From: DATHRK01 sp035513295
GTDB lineage: Bacteria > Gemmatimonadota > Gemmatimonadetes > Longimicrobiales > RSA9
NCBI GenBank assembly: GCA_035513295.1
Contig: DATKCH010000095.1
Span: 12,799-76,798, forward strand
Direction: 5' to 3'
DNA: 64,000 nucleotides
Shown: piece by piece, positions 17,218 through 26,122 of the stretch
How the letters are laid out: every line of letters begins with the position of its first letter
Position numbering within the stretch: the stretch's first letter is position 1
Position numbers and translations under genes: made by a program
The notes under the pieces: model-generated
Told to the model about the DNA's origin: nothing
Databases searched by the model: none
The model's input: only the letters and a program-made list of their open reading frames with translations

Positions 17218-18315
17218 TCAGTCGCCAGCCCCCAGGAATCGCTGCAGCAGCACGTGGAAGTGGTGGGTGCCTACCTCGCGGCGGGGCGAATAGCGCCCCC
17301 GGTCGTAGAGCCGGGACCGGACCCCGGCCTGCACGGACTCGACGATCTCCTCGTCCTCCATCTCGACCCGGTGCAGGTCGCCCCCCAGGCCGGACCCCCG
17401 AAGCGTCGGATCGGCCACGTACGAGAGGAATCGCACGCGCGTGCGGCGAGGACCGAGCGGCTCCACCACGTTCAGCGACAGGCCCCACGGGTAGACGTTC
17501 AGCATGAGGTTGGGAAACAGCCAGAAGTAGAGCGCGCCCGTCCGCTGGCCGGCCTCGGGGTGCCCGGCGGGGAGCTCCAGCGTCGGCTGGCCCCCGCTCG
17601 CCGCTCCCACCTGCAGGTTGCCCAGCTCGAACCGCACCGTGTGATAGCCCTGGTAGTCCATCGCCCCGGCCAGGCTGGCGCCGTGCACGTAGGGGATGTG
17701 GAACTCTTCGAGGTAGTTGTCGACGTACAGCGCCCAGTGCGCGTCCAGCACGTAGTCGCGCGACGTGGCGGGGTCGAGACGCCACTCCTCCGGCCGCAGC
17801 CAGTCCACCCGATCGCGGACGGGACCGATCCACTCCTCGAACGGGAACGCCGGATGGAGCGCCGCGAACGTCAGCGGGCCCCAGCGTGCCAGGGCAAGAC
17901 GGGGCAGGTCGTCGTCGGCCGACGGGAACGCTTCGACGCCCTCGAACTCCGGCATCGACTGGAAGCAGCCGTCCAGCCCGAACTTGCGACCGTGGTATCG
18001 ACACCGGAACCCGCGCAGGTGCCCCTCGCCCTCGGCCACGAGCGCGCCCCGGTGAGTGCACACGTTGGACAGGCAGCGCAGCTCGCCGTCGGCGCCCCGG
18101 CTGAGCACGAGGGGTTCGTCGAGGCACCCCGGCAGCAGCGTGAACGGCCGCACGTGCCCCGGGGCGCGCACCTCGCCCGCCCCGGGCAGGAGGTGCCAGG
18201 CGCGCGCGAACACGCGCTCGCACTGCCGTGCGTACGAGGCGGGGTCGTGGTACTCGGCCGACGGGAGGGTGCGGGCGCGGGCGATCTCGGCGGCCACGAG
18301 GCGTTCGGCGTTCAT
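17218..18315 (-). CDS. Rieske non-heme iron oxygenase, alpha-subunit type
   Basis: 365-aa aromatic-ring-hydroxylating-dioxygenase/choline-monooxygenase-type protein. The Rieske [2Fe-2S] motif CTHRG...CRYHG is at about residues 87-109, and the mononuclear iron site DNYLEEFHIPYVH is near 200-212. No beta subunit, ferredoxin or reductase gene is nearby, so electrons must come from elsewhere. Substrate unknown; the family includes choline, carnitine and betaine demethylases. Start ATG 18315. Confidence 0.9.
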   Translation of the reverse strand: MNAERLVAAEIARARTLPSAEYHDPASYARQCERVFARAWHLLPGAGEVRAPGHVRPFTLLPGCLDEPLVLSRGADGELRCLSNVCTHRGALVAEGEGHLRGFRCRYHGRKFGLDGCFQSMPEFEGVEAFPSADDDLPRLALARWGPLTFAALHPAFPFEEWIGPVRDRVDWLRPEEWRLDPATSRDYVLDAHWALYVDNYLEEFHIPYVHGASLAGAMDYQGYHTVRFELGNLQVGAASGGQPTLELPAGHPEAGQRTGALYFWLFPNLMLNVYPWGLSLNVVEPLGPRRTRVRFLSYVADPTLRGSGLGGDLHRVEMEDEEIVESVQAGVRSRLYDRGRYSPRREVGTHHFHVLLQRFLGAGD

Positions 18316-18480
18316 CGGGGCAAGGTGGCGGGCGCCGTCCCGGCCGGCAACGGCCGCGGCCGGCGCGGCCGGCGTCGCGCGACCGAGCGCGTCCGGTCGG
18401 TGATGATGAACGGCGCCGGGGCGCGGCGCCTCGATCGGCGGATCCGAGGCACCGGCGCCCTCAAGCGCGCGAATCGGGTG

Positions 18481-18627
18481 TCAGATCGGGCGCCGGCCCT
18501 GGATGATGCGGACCAGAACGACGACGAGCGCTATGACCGCCAGGACGTGGATCAACGGTCCGCCGATGCCGCCGATGAACCCGAGCAGCCACAGGATCAG
18601 GAGTACGACAACGATCGTCCAGAGCAT
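18481..18627 (-). CDS. Lmo0937-type 48-aa membrane protein
   Basis: Tiny protein with two transmembrane helices (TIVVVLLILWLLGFIGG and HVLAVIALVVVLVRIIQG), the pattern of the lmo0937 family, which is often stress-induced. GGAGG lies 6 nt before the ATG. A sigma-54 promoter is 40-55 bp upstream of the start on the same strand. Role unknown; probably an envelope stress peptide (inference). Confidence 0.8.
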   Translation of the reverse strand: MLWTIVVVLLILWLLGFIGGIGGPLIHVLAVIALVVVLVRIIQGRRPI

Positions 18628-18666
18628 TTGGGCCTCCGTTGGAGTGAGTTTTCGCCGTACTGCCGA

Positions 18667-18682
18667 GGCAAGGAGCGAGCCA
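18667..18682 (-). promoter_or_regulatory. Sigma-54 (-24/-12) promoter
   Basis: On the minus strand TGGCTC-N5-TTGCC, with GG and GC separated by exactly 10 nt. It points at the 48-aa membrane protein whose ATG is at 18627. Confidence 0.55.
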
Positions 18683-18890
18683 AAGCGGTGAAACCGCCCG
18701 TGACGCTCGAGCGGAAGGGAGCCTCGGAGGGCACCACACGGCGTTGCGCCGGCCGGAGAGTGGCAGGGATCAGCGCCTGCGAGCGCGCGTACCGCGGTCC
18801 TCGCGCGAAGGGAGCTGGCGTGCGTCGGTCCGAATTGCGAAGGGGAACTGGTGCGGTGCGCGAGGCGGCAGGTCTCCTCGCCCGGGGTGA

Positions 18891-19106
18891 CTACTTGTAC
18901 CGGTAGGTAACGCGCCCGCGGCTGAGGTCGTAGGGAGACATTTCGATCTTCACCCGGTCGCCCTCGAGGACGCGGATGTAGTACTTGCGCATCTTGCCCG
19001 ACAGGTACGCCAGGATGTTGTGTCCGTTGTCCAGCTCGACCCGAAAATTCGCGTTCGGCAGGACCTCGGTCACGATCCCTTCCATCTCGATCGCATCGTT
19101 GGCCAT
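18891..19106 (-). CDS. infA: Translation initiation factor IF-1
   Basis: 71-aa OB-fold protein, essentially canonical IF-1: MANDAIEMEGIVTEVLPNANF, GHNILAYLSGKMRKYYIRVLEGDRV and the C-terminal SRGRVTYRYK. It binds the 30S A site during initiation. GGGAGAGGTGG precedes the ATG. It stands alone rather than in a ribosomal protein operon and is divergent from rho. Confidence 0.97.
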   Translation of the reverse strand: MANDAIEMEGIVTEVLPNANFRVELDNGHNILAYLSGKMRKYYIRVLEGDRVKIEMSPYDLSRGRVTYRYK

Positions 19107-19118
19107 CCACCTCTCCCT

Positions 19119-19135
19119 TTTGCGTTGGCCGCAAA
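19119..19135 (-). repeat. Inverted repeat in the infA leader
   Basis: TTTGCG and CGCAAA arms separated by 5 nt, 13-29 nt upstream of the infA start and directly before its ribosome-binding site, between the site and the predicted promoter. It could be a small leader hairpin or an operator. Confidence 0.4.
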
Positions 19136-19141
19136 CTCAAT

Positions 19142-19171
19142 AATATACGGGGGCGTCGCGAAGAGCAGCAA
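19142..19171 (-). promoter_or_regulatory. Predicted sigma-70 promoter of infA
   Basis: On the minus strand TTGCTG (-35, 19166-19171), an 18-nt spacer and TATATT (-10, 19142-19147), in an unusually AT-rich patch for this genome, about 36 nt from the infA start. Confidence 0.55.
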
Positions 19172-19297
19172 TCGAACTCGCGCGGCACCGCCGGGAACCC
19201 CGGTGAGGTCCCCGGTGTTCCGAATGCGGCATGTTGCGCCGTAATTATCCCCGTCGCCGACTCCGGCGACGGACATCCCAAGAATCAAGCAGGTATC

Positions 19298-20437
19298 GTG
19301 TCGAACGAAGGATTCCTCGGCGTGCTCGAGGTGCTGGGAAGCGGTTCCGGATTCGTGCGGAGACCGGATGCGGGCTACATCCCGGGCGACGAAGACATCT
19401 ACGTAAACCAGAAGCTCATCCAGCGCTTCGGACTTCGTACCGGCGACGAAATCACCGGCACCTCGGGCCAGGTTCCGGGCAGGGGCAAGAGTCCGCCGCT
19501 AACCCATCTCGAGCTGGTCAACGACCATCCCCCCAAGGACGCGTCGCACCGGCCGCAGTTCAACAAGATGGGCGCCAAGCACCCGGACGCCCAGCTCGTC
19601 CTCGAGTGCGACCTGAAGTACAACGGCCAGCCGGATCCGACGAATCGGATCATCGATCTCTTCTGCCCGCTGGGGAAGGGTCAGCGCGCGATGATCGTGG
19701 CCCCGTCGAAGGCGGGGAAGACGACCATCCTGCAGTCCGTCGCCGAGGGCGTGGTCAAGAACCACCCGGGGTGCAAGGTATTCATCGTGCTGGTCGACGA
19801 GCGGCCCGAAGAGGTCACCGAGATGCAGGTTCACGGCTTCGGAGAGGTGATCGCTTCGAGTTTCGACCACCCCGCGGACCGCCACACCTCGGTGGCCGAG
19901 ATCACCATGGAACGCGCGCGCCGGCGGGTCGAGATGGGTGAGGATGTCGTGATCATCCTCGACTCCATAACGCGTCTCGCGCGCGCCTACAACACCGTCG
20001 AGCAGGGCACCGGTCGGACCCTGTCGGGCGGCCTCGACGCGAACTCCCTGGAGAAGCCCAAGCGCTTCCTGGGCAGCGCCCGCAACATCGATCCGTCCCA
20101 GGGAGGGGGCTCGCTCACCATCATCGCCACGGCCCTGGTCGACACCGGGTCGCGCATGGACCAGGTCATCTTCGAGGAGTTCAAGGGCACCGGGAACAGC
20201 GAACTGGTCCTGGACCGCCAGCTCGCCGACAAGCGCATCTTCCCCGCGATCGACCTGCTCGGGAGCGCGACACGCCGCGAGGAGCTGCTGATGACGCCCG
20301 AAGCGTTGCGCGCCTCGACGGTCCTGCGCCGGGACCTGAGCCGCTCCAGCCCCGCCGACGCCATGAACGACCTGCTGGGCTTCATGCGCCGCACCCAGAC
20401 CAACGACGAGCTGATCCGGGCGATCCTGGGTGGCTGA
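19298..20437 (+). CDS. rho: Transcription termination factor Rho
   Basis: 379-aa hexameric RNA-dependent ATPase. The cold-shock RNA-binding domain starts almost at residue 1 (GFLGVLEVLGSGSGFVR), so the roughly 45-residue N-terminal helical domain of E. coli Rho (419 aa) is missing. The Walker A APSKAGKTT is near residue 137; FIVLVDERPEEVTEM, the Walker B region VVIILDSITRLARAYN, the Q-loop and R-loop (GALDANSLEKPKRF-like) and GSATRREELL are all present. GTG start. It overlaps the nitroreductase gene, giving a rho-nitroreductase operon. Confidence 0.97.
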   Translation: MSNEGFLGVLEVLGSGSGFVRRPDAGYIPGDEDIYVNQKLIQRFGLRTGDEITGTSGQVPGRGKSPPLTHLELVNDHPPKDASHRPQFNKMGAKHPDAQLVLECDLKYNGQPDPTNRIIDLFCPLGKGQRAMIVAPSKAGKTTILQSVAEGVVKNHPGCKVFIVLVDERPEEVTEMQVHGFGEVIASSFDHPADRHTSVAEITMERARRRVEMGEDVVIILDSITRLARAYNTVEQGTGRTLSGGLDANSLEKPKRFLGSARNIDPSQGGGSLTIIATALVDTGSRMDQVIFEEFKGTGNSELVLDRQLADKRIFPAIDLLGSATRREELLMTPEALRASTVLRRDLSRSSPADAMNDLLGFMRRTQTNDELIRAILGG

Positions 20438-21131
20438 AGTGGCCGGACCGCGGCACCAGGGGCCCACGTTCATCCCGCTCCCCGACTACCGGGAGTATCC
20501 GCCGGACGAAATGCTGTCCAGGGCGCGGGCGTTTCGCGAGCAGGCCGAGCGACGCCGCACCGTACGTTCGTTTTCCGATCGAGAGATTCCCGCGGGTGTC
20601 CTGGAGGAGTGCCTGCGGGCGGCGGGGACCGCGCCCAGTGGCGCGAACCTCCAGCCCTGGCATTTCGTGGTGGTCCGCGATCCCGCCAGAAAGGCCGCGA
20701 TCCGCGCCGCCGCGGAGGAGGAGGAGCGGCTGTTCTACCGCGAGCGCGCGCCGAAAGAATGGCTGGATGCGCTCGCGCCGCTGGGCACCGACGAAAACAA
20801 GCCGTTTCTCGAGGCCGCTCCCTGCCTGATCGCGGTGTTCGTCCAGCGCTACGGGACGGCCGCCGGTGGAGCCCGGGTGAAGCACTACTACGCCGTCGAA
20901 TCCACGGGACTAGCGACCGGGATTCTCATCACCGCGCTGCACAACGCCGGGCTCGCGACGCTCACCCACACGCCCAGTCCGATGGACTTTCTGAACGACC
21001 TGCTCGACCGCCCGGAAAGCGAGAGGCCCTTCCTGGTCCTGGTGGTCGGCTATCCGTCGGAGGACGCCGTCGTACCCGACATCTCGCGCAAGCCGCTGGA
21101 ACGGTTCACGACGGAGTTCGGCGCCGGCTGA
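20430..21131 (+). CDS. Iodotyrosine-deiodinase-like flavin nitroreductase
   Basis: 233-aa FMN-dependent nitroreductase-fold protein: RRRTVRSFSDREIP and AGTAPSGANLQPWHF bind FMN, and GLATLTHTPSPMDFL is typical of the deiodinase branch. The human iodotyrosine deiodinase triad Glu157-Tyr161-Lys182 is matched with the same spacing by Glu99, Tyr103 and Lys124. The enzyme probably reductively dehalogenates halotyrosines or related halophenols (inference). GTG start within the last codons of rho; GTG 20439 is an alternative. The 3' end overlaps the convergent epimerase by 26 bp. Confidence 0.85.
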   Translation: MAEVAGPRHQGPTFIPLPDYREYPPDEMLSRARAFREQAERRRTVRSFSDREIPAGVLEECLRAAGTAPSGANLQPWHFVVVRDPARKAAIRAAAEEEERLFYRERAPKEWLDALAPLGTDENKPFLEAAPCLIAVFVQRYGTAAGGARVKHYYAVESTGLATGILITALHNAGLATLTHTPSPMDFLNDLLDRPESERPFLVLVVGYPSEDAVVPDISRKPLERFTTEFGAG

Positions 21132-22026
21132 AGGCCAGCCACTCGGCGAAGGCACGCTCGACGCAGTCCGGATAGCTGGCGCAGGCCGGCTCCCAGCCCA
21201 CCTCCTCGGCGCGTTCGGTGACGATCTGCTGGTCCATCACCAGGGCGTCCGCCACTGGTCCCAGGGACGCCCGTCCCTCCTCCAGGCTCAACCGCTTCAC
21301 GCGCCCCCCGGCGCCCGCCGCGCGGCTGGCGGCGGCGACCGCGTCCCCGGCGAGCACCGGGGCGTTGTCGACCCCGTGGAAGACTCCCCCCGCGTCGGAT
21401 CCCGCGACCGCGACGTAGAGCCTCGCCAGATCTTCGACGTGCACGAACGACCAGTGGTTCTGCCCGTCGCCGATGAGCCGAGCGGCCCCTCCGGACGCCG
21501 CGGCCCTGTACCAACCCGCTGTCAGCGACCCGGGTCCCCCGTACACGAGGCCGGGCCGGAGCACCACGGTGCTCGCCGTCCCTCGCCCGGCCTCCAGCAC
21601 CGCCCGCTCGTGCGCCGGACGCCACCGGACGAGCGGCGCGGCGCCGTCGGTGCCGGCGTCCTCGGCCGCGGGTGCTCCGCCGGTATCCCCCAGGACCCAG
21701 CAGCCGGACGTGTACAGGAAGCGGCGCGCCCTGCCGCCCGCCTGGAGCGCGCCCACGAAGGTGTCGATCGCCACGCGATCCGCCGCCACGGTCTCGCCCG
21801 CGTAATCCATCGCGGCGTGGATGAGGACATCGTGGCGCGCCGCCTCGGAGGCGTACGAGTCGGCGTCCGCGAGATCGCCGCCGTGCGCTCGCGCGCCGAG
21901 CGCCTCGAGCAGGTGGCGCTTGCCGGGACTGCGCAGCAGCGCGGTCACTACGTGGCCGTCGCCCGTCAGCGCGCGCGCGACCTCCGCGCCGATCGTACCC
22001 GTTGCTCCCGTCAGGAAGATCTTCAT
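21106..22026 (-). CDS. NAD(P)-dependent epimerase/dehydratase family protein
   Basis: 306-aa extended-SDR protein with the Rossmann motif FLTGATGTIGAEV at the N-terminus. The canonical YxxxK is not obvious: the strand SGCWVLGD is followed by RPAHERAVLEA, so the usual Tyr may be lost and the protein could be an atypical (NmrA-like or reductase-like) member. HWSFVHVEDLARLY matches the substrate-binding region. Specific substrate unknown. Start ATG 22026. Confidence 0.8.
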   Translation of the reverse strand: MKIFLTGATGTIGAEVARALTGDGHVVTALLRSPGKRHLLEALGARAHGGDLADADSYASEAARHDVLIHAAMDYAGETVAADRVAIDTFVGALQAGGRARRFLYTSGCWVLGDTGGAPAAEDAGTDGAAPLVRWRPAHERAVLEAGRGTASTVVLRPGLVYGGPGSLTAGWYRAAASGGAARLIGDGQNHWSFVHVEDLARLYVAVAGSDAGGVFHGVDNAPVLAGDAVAAASRAAGAGGRVKRLSLEEGRASLGPVADALVMDQQIVTERAEEVGWEPACASYPDCVERAFAEWLAFSRRRTPS

Positions 22027-22040
22027 GGTGCTCGTCCGGT

Positions 22041-22069
22041 TTGACAGCCGTTACCGGCCTGTCTACTAA
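22041..22069 (+). promoter_or_regulatory. Predicted sigma-70 promoter of the DoxX gene
   Basis: Perfect TTGACA (-35, 22041-22046), 17-nt spacer, and a weaker TACTAA (-10, 22064-22069). It lies between the divergent epimerase and DoxX genes, 36 nt before the GTG start. Confidence 0.5.
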
Positions 22070-22104
22070 GAAGGCGCAGCCCCCCCAGCACAGGAGGTGA
22101 CTTC

Positions 22105-22488
22105 GTGGACATCCTCGTGCCGGTCGGCCGCGCCCTGTTCGCGATGCTGTTCATCGGGAGCGGCGTGAGCCACCTGACGCAACACGGCGACATGACCCAG
22201 TACGCGCGGCAGAAGGGCGTCCCGGCCCCGGGCATCATGGTCCTGGTCTCGGGTGTGATGCTACTCGTCGGCGGCTTCAGCGTTCTGCTCGGGTACCGCG
22301 TGGACATCGGCGGCTTGATCCTCTTCGCGTTCCTGGTCCCCACCGCGCTGATGATGCACTCCTTCTGGAAGGAGGCCGATCCCATGCAGAAGGCCGTCGA
22401 GATGGCCCACTTCATGAAGAATCTGGCGCTCGCCGGAGGCGCGCTGCTCCTGGCGTACTTTGGCGGCGGACCTTACAGCGTGGGCTGA
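22105..22488 (+). CDS. DoxX-family membrane protein
   Basis: 127-aa protein with four hydrophobic helices (VGRALFAMLFIGSGVSHL, GIMVLVSGVMLLVGGFSVLLGY, IGGLILFAFLVPTALMMH and NLALAGGALLLAYF) and the DoxX-typical FIGSGVSHL...HSFWKEAD. The family is often linked to oxidoreductase or thiol stress, but its activity here is unknown. GTG start with AGGAGGTGA about 6 nt upstream. Confidence 0.88.
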   Translation: MDILVPVGRALFAMLFIGSGVSHLTQHGDMTQYARQKGVPAPGIMVLVSGVMLLVGGFSVLLGYRVDIGGLILFAFLVPTALMMHSFWKEADPMQKAVEMAHFMKNLALAGGALLLAYFGGGPYSVG

Positions 22489-22719
22489 GGACAGGCGCCG
22501 TCTCCTTGCCACGGCCGGGCGCCGCTCACGTTCCGTCGTGGTCCCGCCGGGCACTCCCGGCAAGGGAATCAGTCACTCTCGGCGAACCCCCGCGTGTCCA
22601 GGCGCGCGCTGGCCGCGCGCAGCCCCGCCCTCCGCGTGCGGGGGCGCCCCGGTTCGGCCCGGTGGCCGCACGCGCGCGCGCGGTGCTATGCTTTTGCCTT
22701 CCCTCCGACCGGAGCAGGC
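22489..22719. other. 231-bp intergenic region with GC-alternating inverted repeat
   Basis: No gene is supported here. Two features stand out: CCTTGCC (about 22503) and GGCAAGG (about 22558) could close a long imperfect stem, and near 22667-22685 GCAC and GTGC arms flank an alternating CG run. TGCTATGCT at about 22684-22692 looks like an extended -10 element for the downstream peptidase gene. Confidence 0.35.
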
Positions 22720-24207
22720 ATGCGGGCTACCAACGTGAAGAATCGGGGATCCTGCGGGCGTGGCGTGCGCTTCGCGGGCGCCCGGGCGCTCCCCCTGGCG
22801 GCCGCCGCCGCTGTCGCGTTGGTCTCCGCCGCGCTCGCGCCGGCAGCCGCGGCACCCATGCACGAGCTGGCCGGCCAGGCGGGCGCGCGGGCGCCGGGGG
22901 TCGGGCCTCCCGCGGCCTATCGAGTGGCGGCGGACAGCCTCATAGACGCGGCCCTCGGGGACAGCGCGGCATGGGAACGGCTCGCCGAGATGGTCGATCG
23001 GTTCGGGCACCGGTTCAGCGGATCGGAGAGTCTCGAACGAGCGCTCGACTGGATCCTCCGGGAGATGACCGAGGACGGCCTCGAGAACGTCCGCGCCCAA
23101 CCCGTGATGGTGCCGCATTGGGTCCGCAACCAGGAATCCCTGCGCCTCCTGGAGCCGGTGCCGTCCGAGATGCCGATGCTGGGCCTCGGAGGGAGCGTCG
23201 GCACTCCGCCCGGCGGCATCACGGCGGAAGTGCTGATCGTCGGTTCTTTCGATGAGCTGGCGGAGCGCGCCGACGACGCCCGCGGCCGGATCGTGCTCTT
23301 CGACGTCCCCTTCACGAGCTACGGCGAAACGGTCCGCTACCGCGTCAACGGCGCCGTCGCCGCGGCGAGCGTCGGCGCGGTCGCGAGCCTGATCCGCTCC
23401 GTCACGCCCCACTCGATGCGGACGCCTCATACGGGGACGATGCAATACGAGGAGGGGGTCCCCCGGATTCCGCACGCCGCGATCACGGTGGAGGATGCGC
23501 TCAAGTTGCGCCGGATCGCGGGGCGCGGCGACGTGCCCGTCGTGCACCTCGAGATGGGGGCGGAGACGTTGCCGGACGCGCCCTCGCGGAACGTGATGGG
23601 CGAGGTCGTCGGCCGTGAGCTGCCGGACGAGGTCGTCGTCGTCGGCGGGCACATCGACTCCTGGGACGTGGGCGACGGGGCGATGGATGATGGGGGCGGC
23701 TCGGTGGTGGCGTGGGAGGCGGTCAGGCTGATGAAGGACCTCGGCCTGCGACCGCGGAGGACGGTCAGGGTCGTGCTCTGGACGAACGAAGAGAACGGAC
23801 TGCGGGGAGCGAACGCCTACGCCGAGGAAGCCCCGAGCACGGTGCTCGCGATCGAATCGGACGCGGGCGTCTTCCGCCCCGCCGGGTTCGGCTTCACCGG
23901 GTCCGACGAGGCGTTCGAGACCGTGGCCGCGGTGGCCGCCCTGCTCGACAGGATCGGAGCCGGCGAGGTGTGGCGCGGCGGGGGCGGCGCCGACATCGCA
24001 CCGCTCATGCAGCGAGGGGTCCCCGGGATGGGACTCCGCGTCGATGGTACGCGCTACTTCTGGTATCATCACTCGGCGGCGGACACCCTGGACAAGCTGG
24101 ACCCCGCGGAGATGGCGCTGTGCGTCGCCGCGATGGCGGTGATGGCGTACGTCATCGCCGACCTGCCCGAGGCCTTGCCGCGGGTGGAGGAGGGAGGAGC
24201 GCCGTGA
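22720..24207 (+). CDS. Exported M28 peptidase, carboxypeptidase Q-like
   Basis: 495-aa M28 family protease with a signal peptide (LPLAAAAAVALVSAALAPAAAA). A PA domain (AASVGAVASLIRSVTP) is inserted before the catalytic core. Zinc ligands and catalytic Glu are in GGHIDSWDVGDGAMDDGGG, WTNEENGLRG, AIESDAGVF and WYHHSAADT. The SWDVGDGA signature is typical of the mammalian carboxypeptidase Q/PGCP branch (dipeptidase). The downstream dehydrogenase gene starts inside its stop codon (GTGA), so peptide cleavage and amino-acid oxidation are co-expressed. Confidence 0.92.
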   Translation: MRATNVKNRGSCGRGVRFAGARALPLAAAAAVALVSAALAPAAAAPMHELAGQAGARAPGVGPPAAYRVAADSLIDAALGDSAAWERLAEMVDRFGHRFSGSESLERALDWILREMTEDGLENVRAQPVMVPHWVRNQESLRLLEPVPSEMPMLGLGGSVGTPPGGITAEVLIVGSFDELAERADDARGRIVLFDVPFTSYGETVRYRVNGAVAAASVGAVASLIRSVTPHSMRTPHTGTMQYEEGVPRIPHAAITVEDALKLRRIAGRGDVPVVHLEMGAETLPDAPSRNVMGEVVGRELPDEVVVVGGHIDSWDVGDGAMDDGGGSVVAWEAVRLMKDLGLRPRRTVRVVLWTNEENGLRGANAYAEEAPSTVLAIESDAGVFRPAGFGFTGSDEAFETVAAVAALLDRIGAGEVWRGGGGADIAPLMQRGVPGMGLRVDGTRYFWYHHSAADTLDKLDPAEMALCVAAMAVMAYVIADLPEALPRVEEGGAP

Positions 24208-25295
24208 GCGCGTCCCCGGCCGACTCCATCGACAGGCTCGTCGAGACGTGGGACGGCGAGGCCGTGGTCATCCGCTTCGACAGGCCGACTGGCACGTGGA
24301 TCTTCGTCGCGCTCCACGATACGACGCTCGGGCCGGCGGTCGGCGGGTGTCGCATGCGCACCTATCCGGCTCCCCATGACGGCCTGCGCGACGCCATGCG
24401 CCTCGCCGAAGGCATGACCTACAAATGGGCCGGCATCGGCTTTCCCTTCGGCGGCGGCAAATCGGTGCTCGCCGTTCCCCGGCAGCTGCTCGGCGCCGAC
24501 AGGGACGGCCTGCTCAGGCGCTTCGGAAAGCTGCTGAATTCCCTGCGCGGCACGTACATGACCGGAGAAGACCTGGGCACCACGCCGGAGGACATGTCGG
24601 TGATCGCCGAGGAGACCGAGTACGTGCATGCGCGCCCGGGCGAGTTGCTCGATCCCGGCCCGTACACCGCTCTGGGGGTGTTCGCCGGGATCGAGGCTGC
24701 GGTGAGGCACTGCGGCGTGAACGGCGGAGGGGTCGACGGCCTCCGCGTTCTGGTCCAGGGCGTCGGCGACGTCGGCGAACCGCTCGCTCGGATGCTGGCG
24801 GAGCGCGGGGCGCGCCTGCTCCTGTGCGACCTGGACGCGGAGCGGGCGGCGGCGCTCGCCGAGGAACTGGGCGCGACGGTCGTGCAGGCGCCGGACGCCT
24901 ACTCGACCGAATGCGATGTCTACGCGCCCTGCGCCGTGGGCGCCACGCTCAACCCGGCGACGATCGAGGAGCTGAGGTGCGAGATCGTCGCGGGATCGGC
25001 CAACAACCAACTCGACAGTCCTCGGGTCGCCGATCGCCTCCTCCAGCGAGACATCGTCTACGTACCCGACTACATCGTCAACGCCGGGGGAGCGATCGCG
25101 CTGCCGCTGGTGGCCGAGGGCGCGAGCGAGAAACGGATCCGGGCACGCGTCCTGCGCGTCGGCGAGACGGTCGCCGAGGTTCTCCGGCGCGCGGCCGAAA
25201 CCGGGACGACACCGGCCGCCGCCGCCGATGAGCGCGTGCGCGAGACGCTCGCGAGAGCGGCGCGCGGGGAGGTCGAATTGAGCGTCTCCTGGTAA
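24204..25295 (+). CDS. Leu/Phe/Val-type amino-acid dehydrogenase
   Basis: 363-aa NAD-dependent oxidative deaminase of the Glu/Leu/Phe/Val dehydrogenase family. Catalytic Lys is within KWAGIGFPFGGGKS (residues about 74-87), MTGEDLGTTPEDM is conserved, and the NAD-binding Rossmann motif is VLVQGVGDVGEPLARML. Length and motifs fit leucine/valine dehydrogenase rather than hexameric GDH. It converts branched-chain amino acids to keto acids plus ammonia in the cytoplasm. Coupled to the peptidase upstream by a 4-bp overlap. Confidence 0.92.
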   Translation: MSASPADSIDRLVETWDGEAVVIRFDRPTGTWIFVALHDTTLGPAVGGCRMRTYPAPHDGLRDAMRLAEGMTYKWAGIGFPFGGGKSVLAVPRQLLGADRDGLLRRFGKLLNSLRGTYMTGEDLGTTPEDMSVIAEETEYVHARPGELLDPGPYTALGVFAGIEAAVRHCGVNGGGVDGLRVLVQGVGDVGEPLARMLAERGARLLLCDLDAERAAALAEELGATVVQAPDAYSTECDVYAPCAVGATLNPATIEELRCEIVAGSANNQLDSPRVADRLLQRDIVYVPDYIVNAGGAIALPLVAEGASEKRIRARVLRVGETVAEVLRRAAETGTTPAAAADERVRETLARAARGEVELSVSW

Positions 25296-25386
25296 CGCTG
25301 GCCGAACCGTCGGTCACCGAACGAAACTTGCATGGTGCTAGCTTGAATCCGTGGACCACGAAAACGCACCCCCGAGGAGGAACTCG

Positions 25387-26025
<639 letters not shown>

Positions 26026-26047
26026 CGGGTCCGGCCGTGACCCGCCC

Positions 26048-26084
26048 CCGGGTCCGGCCCCTTCGGGGGTCGGACCCGGCTTTC
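26048..26084 (+). terminator. Rho-independent terminator after sod
   Basis: 14-bp stem (26048-26061 with 26066-26079, one G-U pair) closed by a UUCG tetraloop and followed by CTTTCT. It ends the sod transcript 23 bp after the stop. Confidence 0.85.
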
Positions 26085-26122
26085 TCTGGAACCCGCAAGC
26101 CCCGCGCGGGGAATCATCTCGC

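Noticed and set aside
22667..22685. Alternating CG run as a possible regulatory Z-DNA or hairpin element
   Set aside because: Short, and expected in such GC-rich sequence; kept only as a note in the intergenic description.
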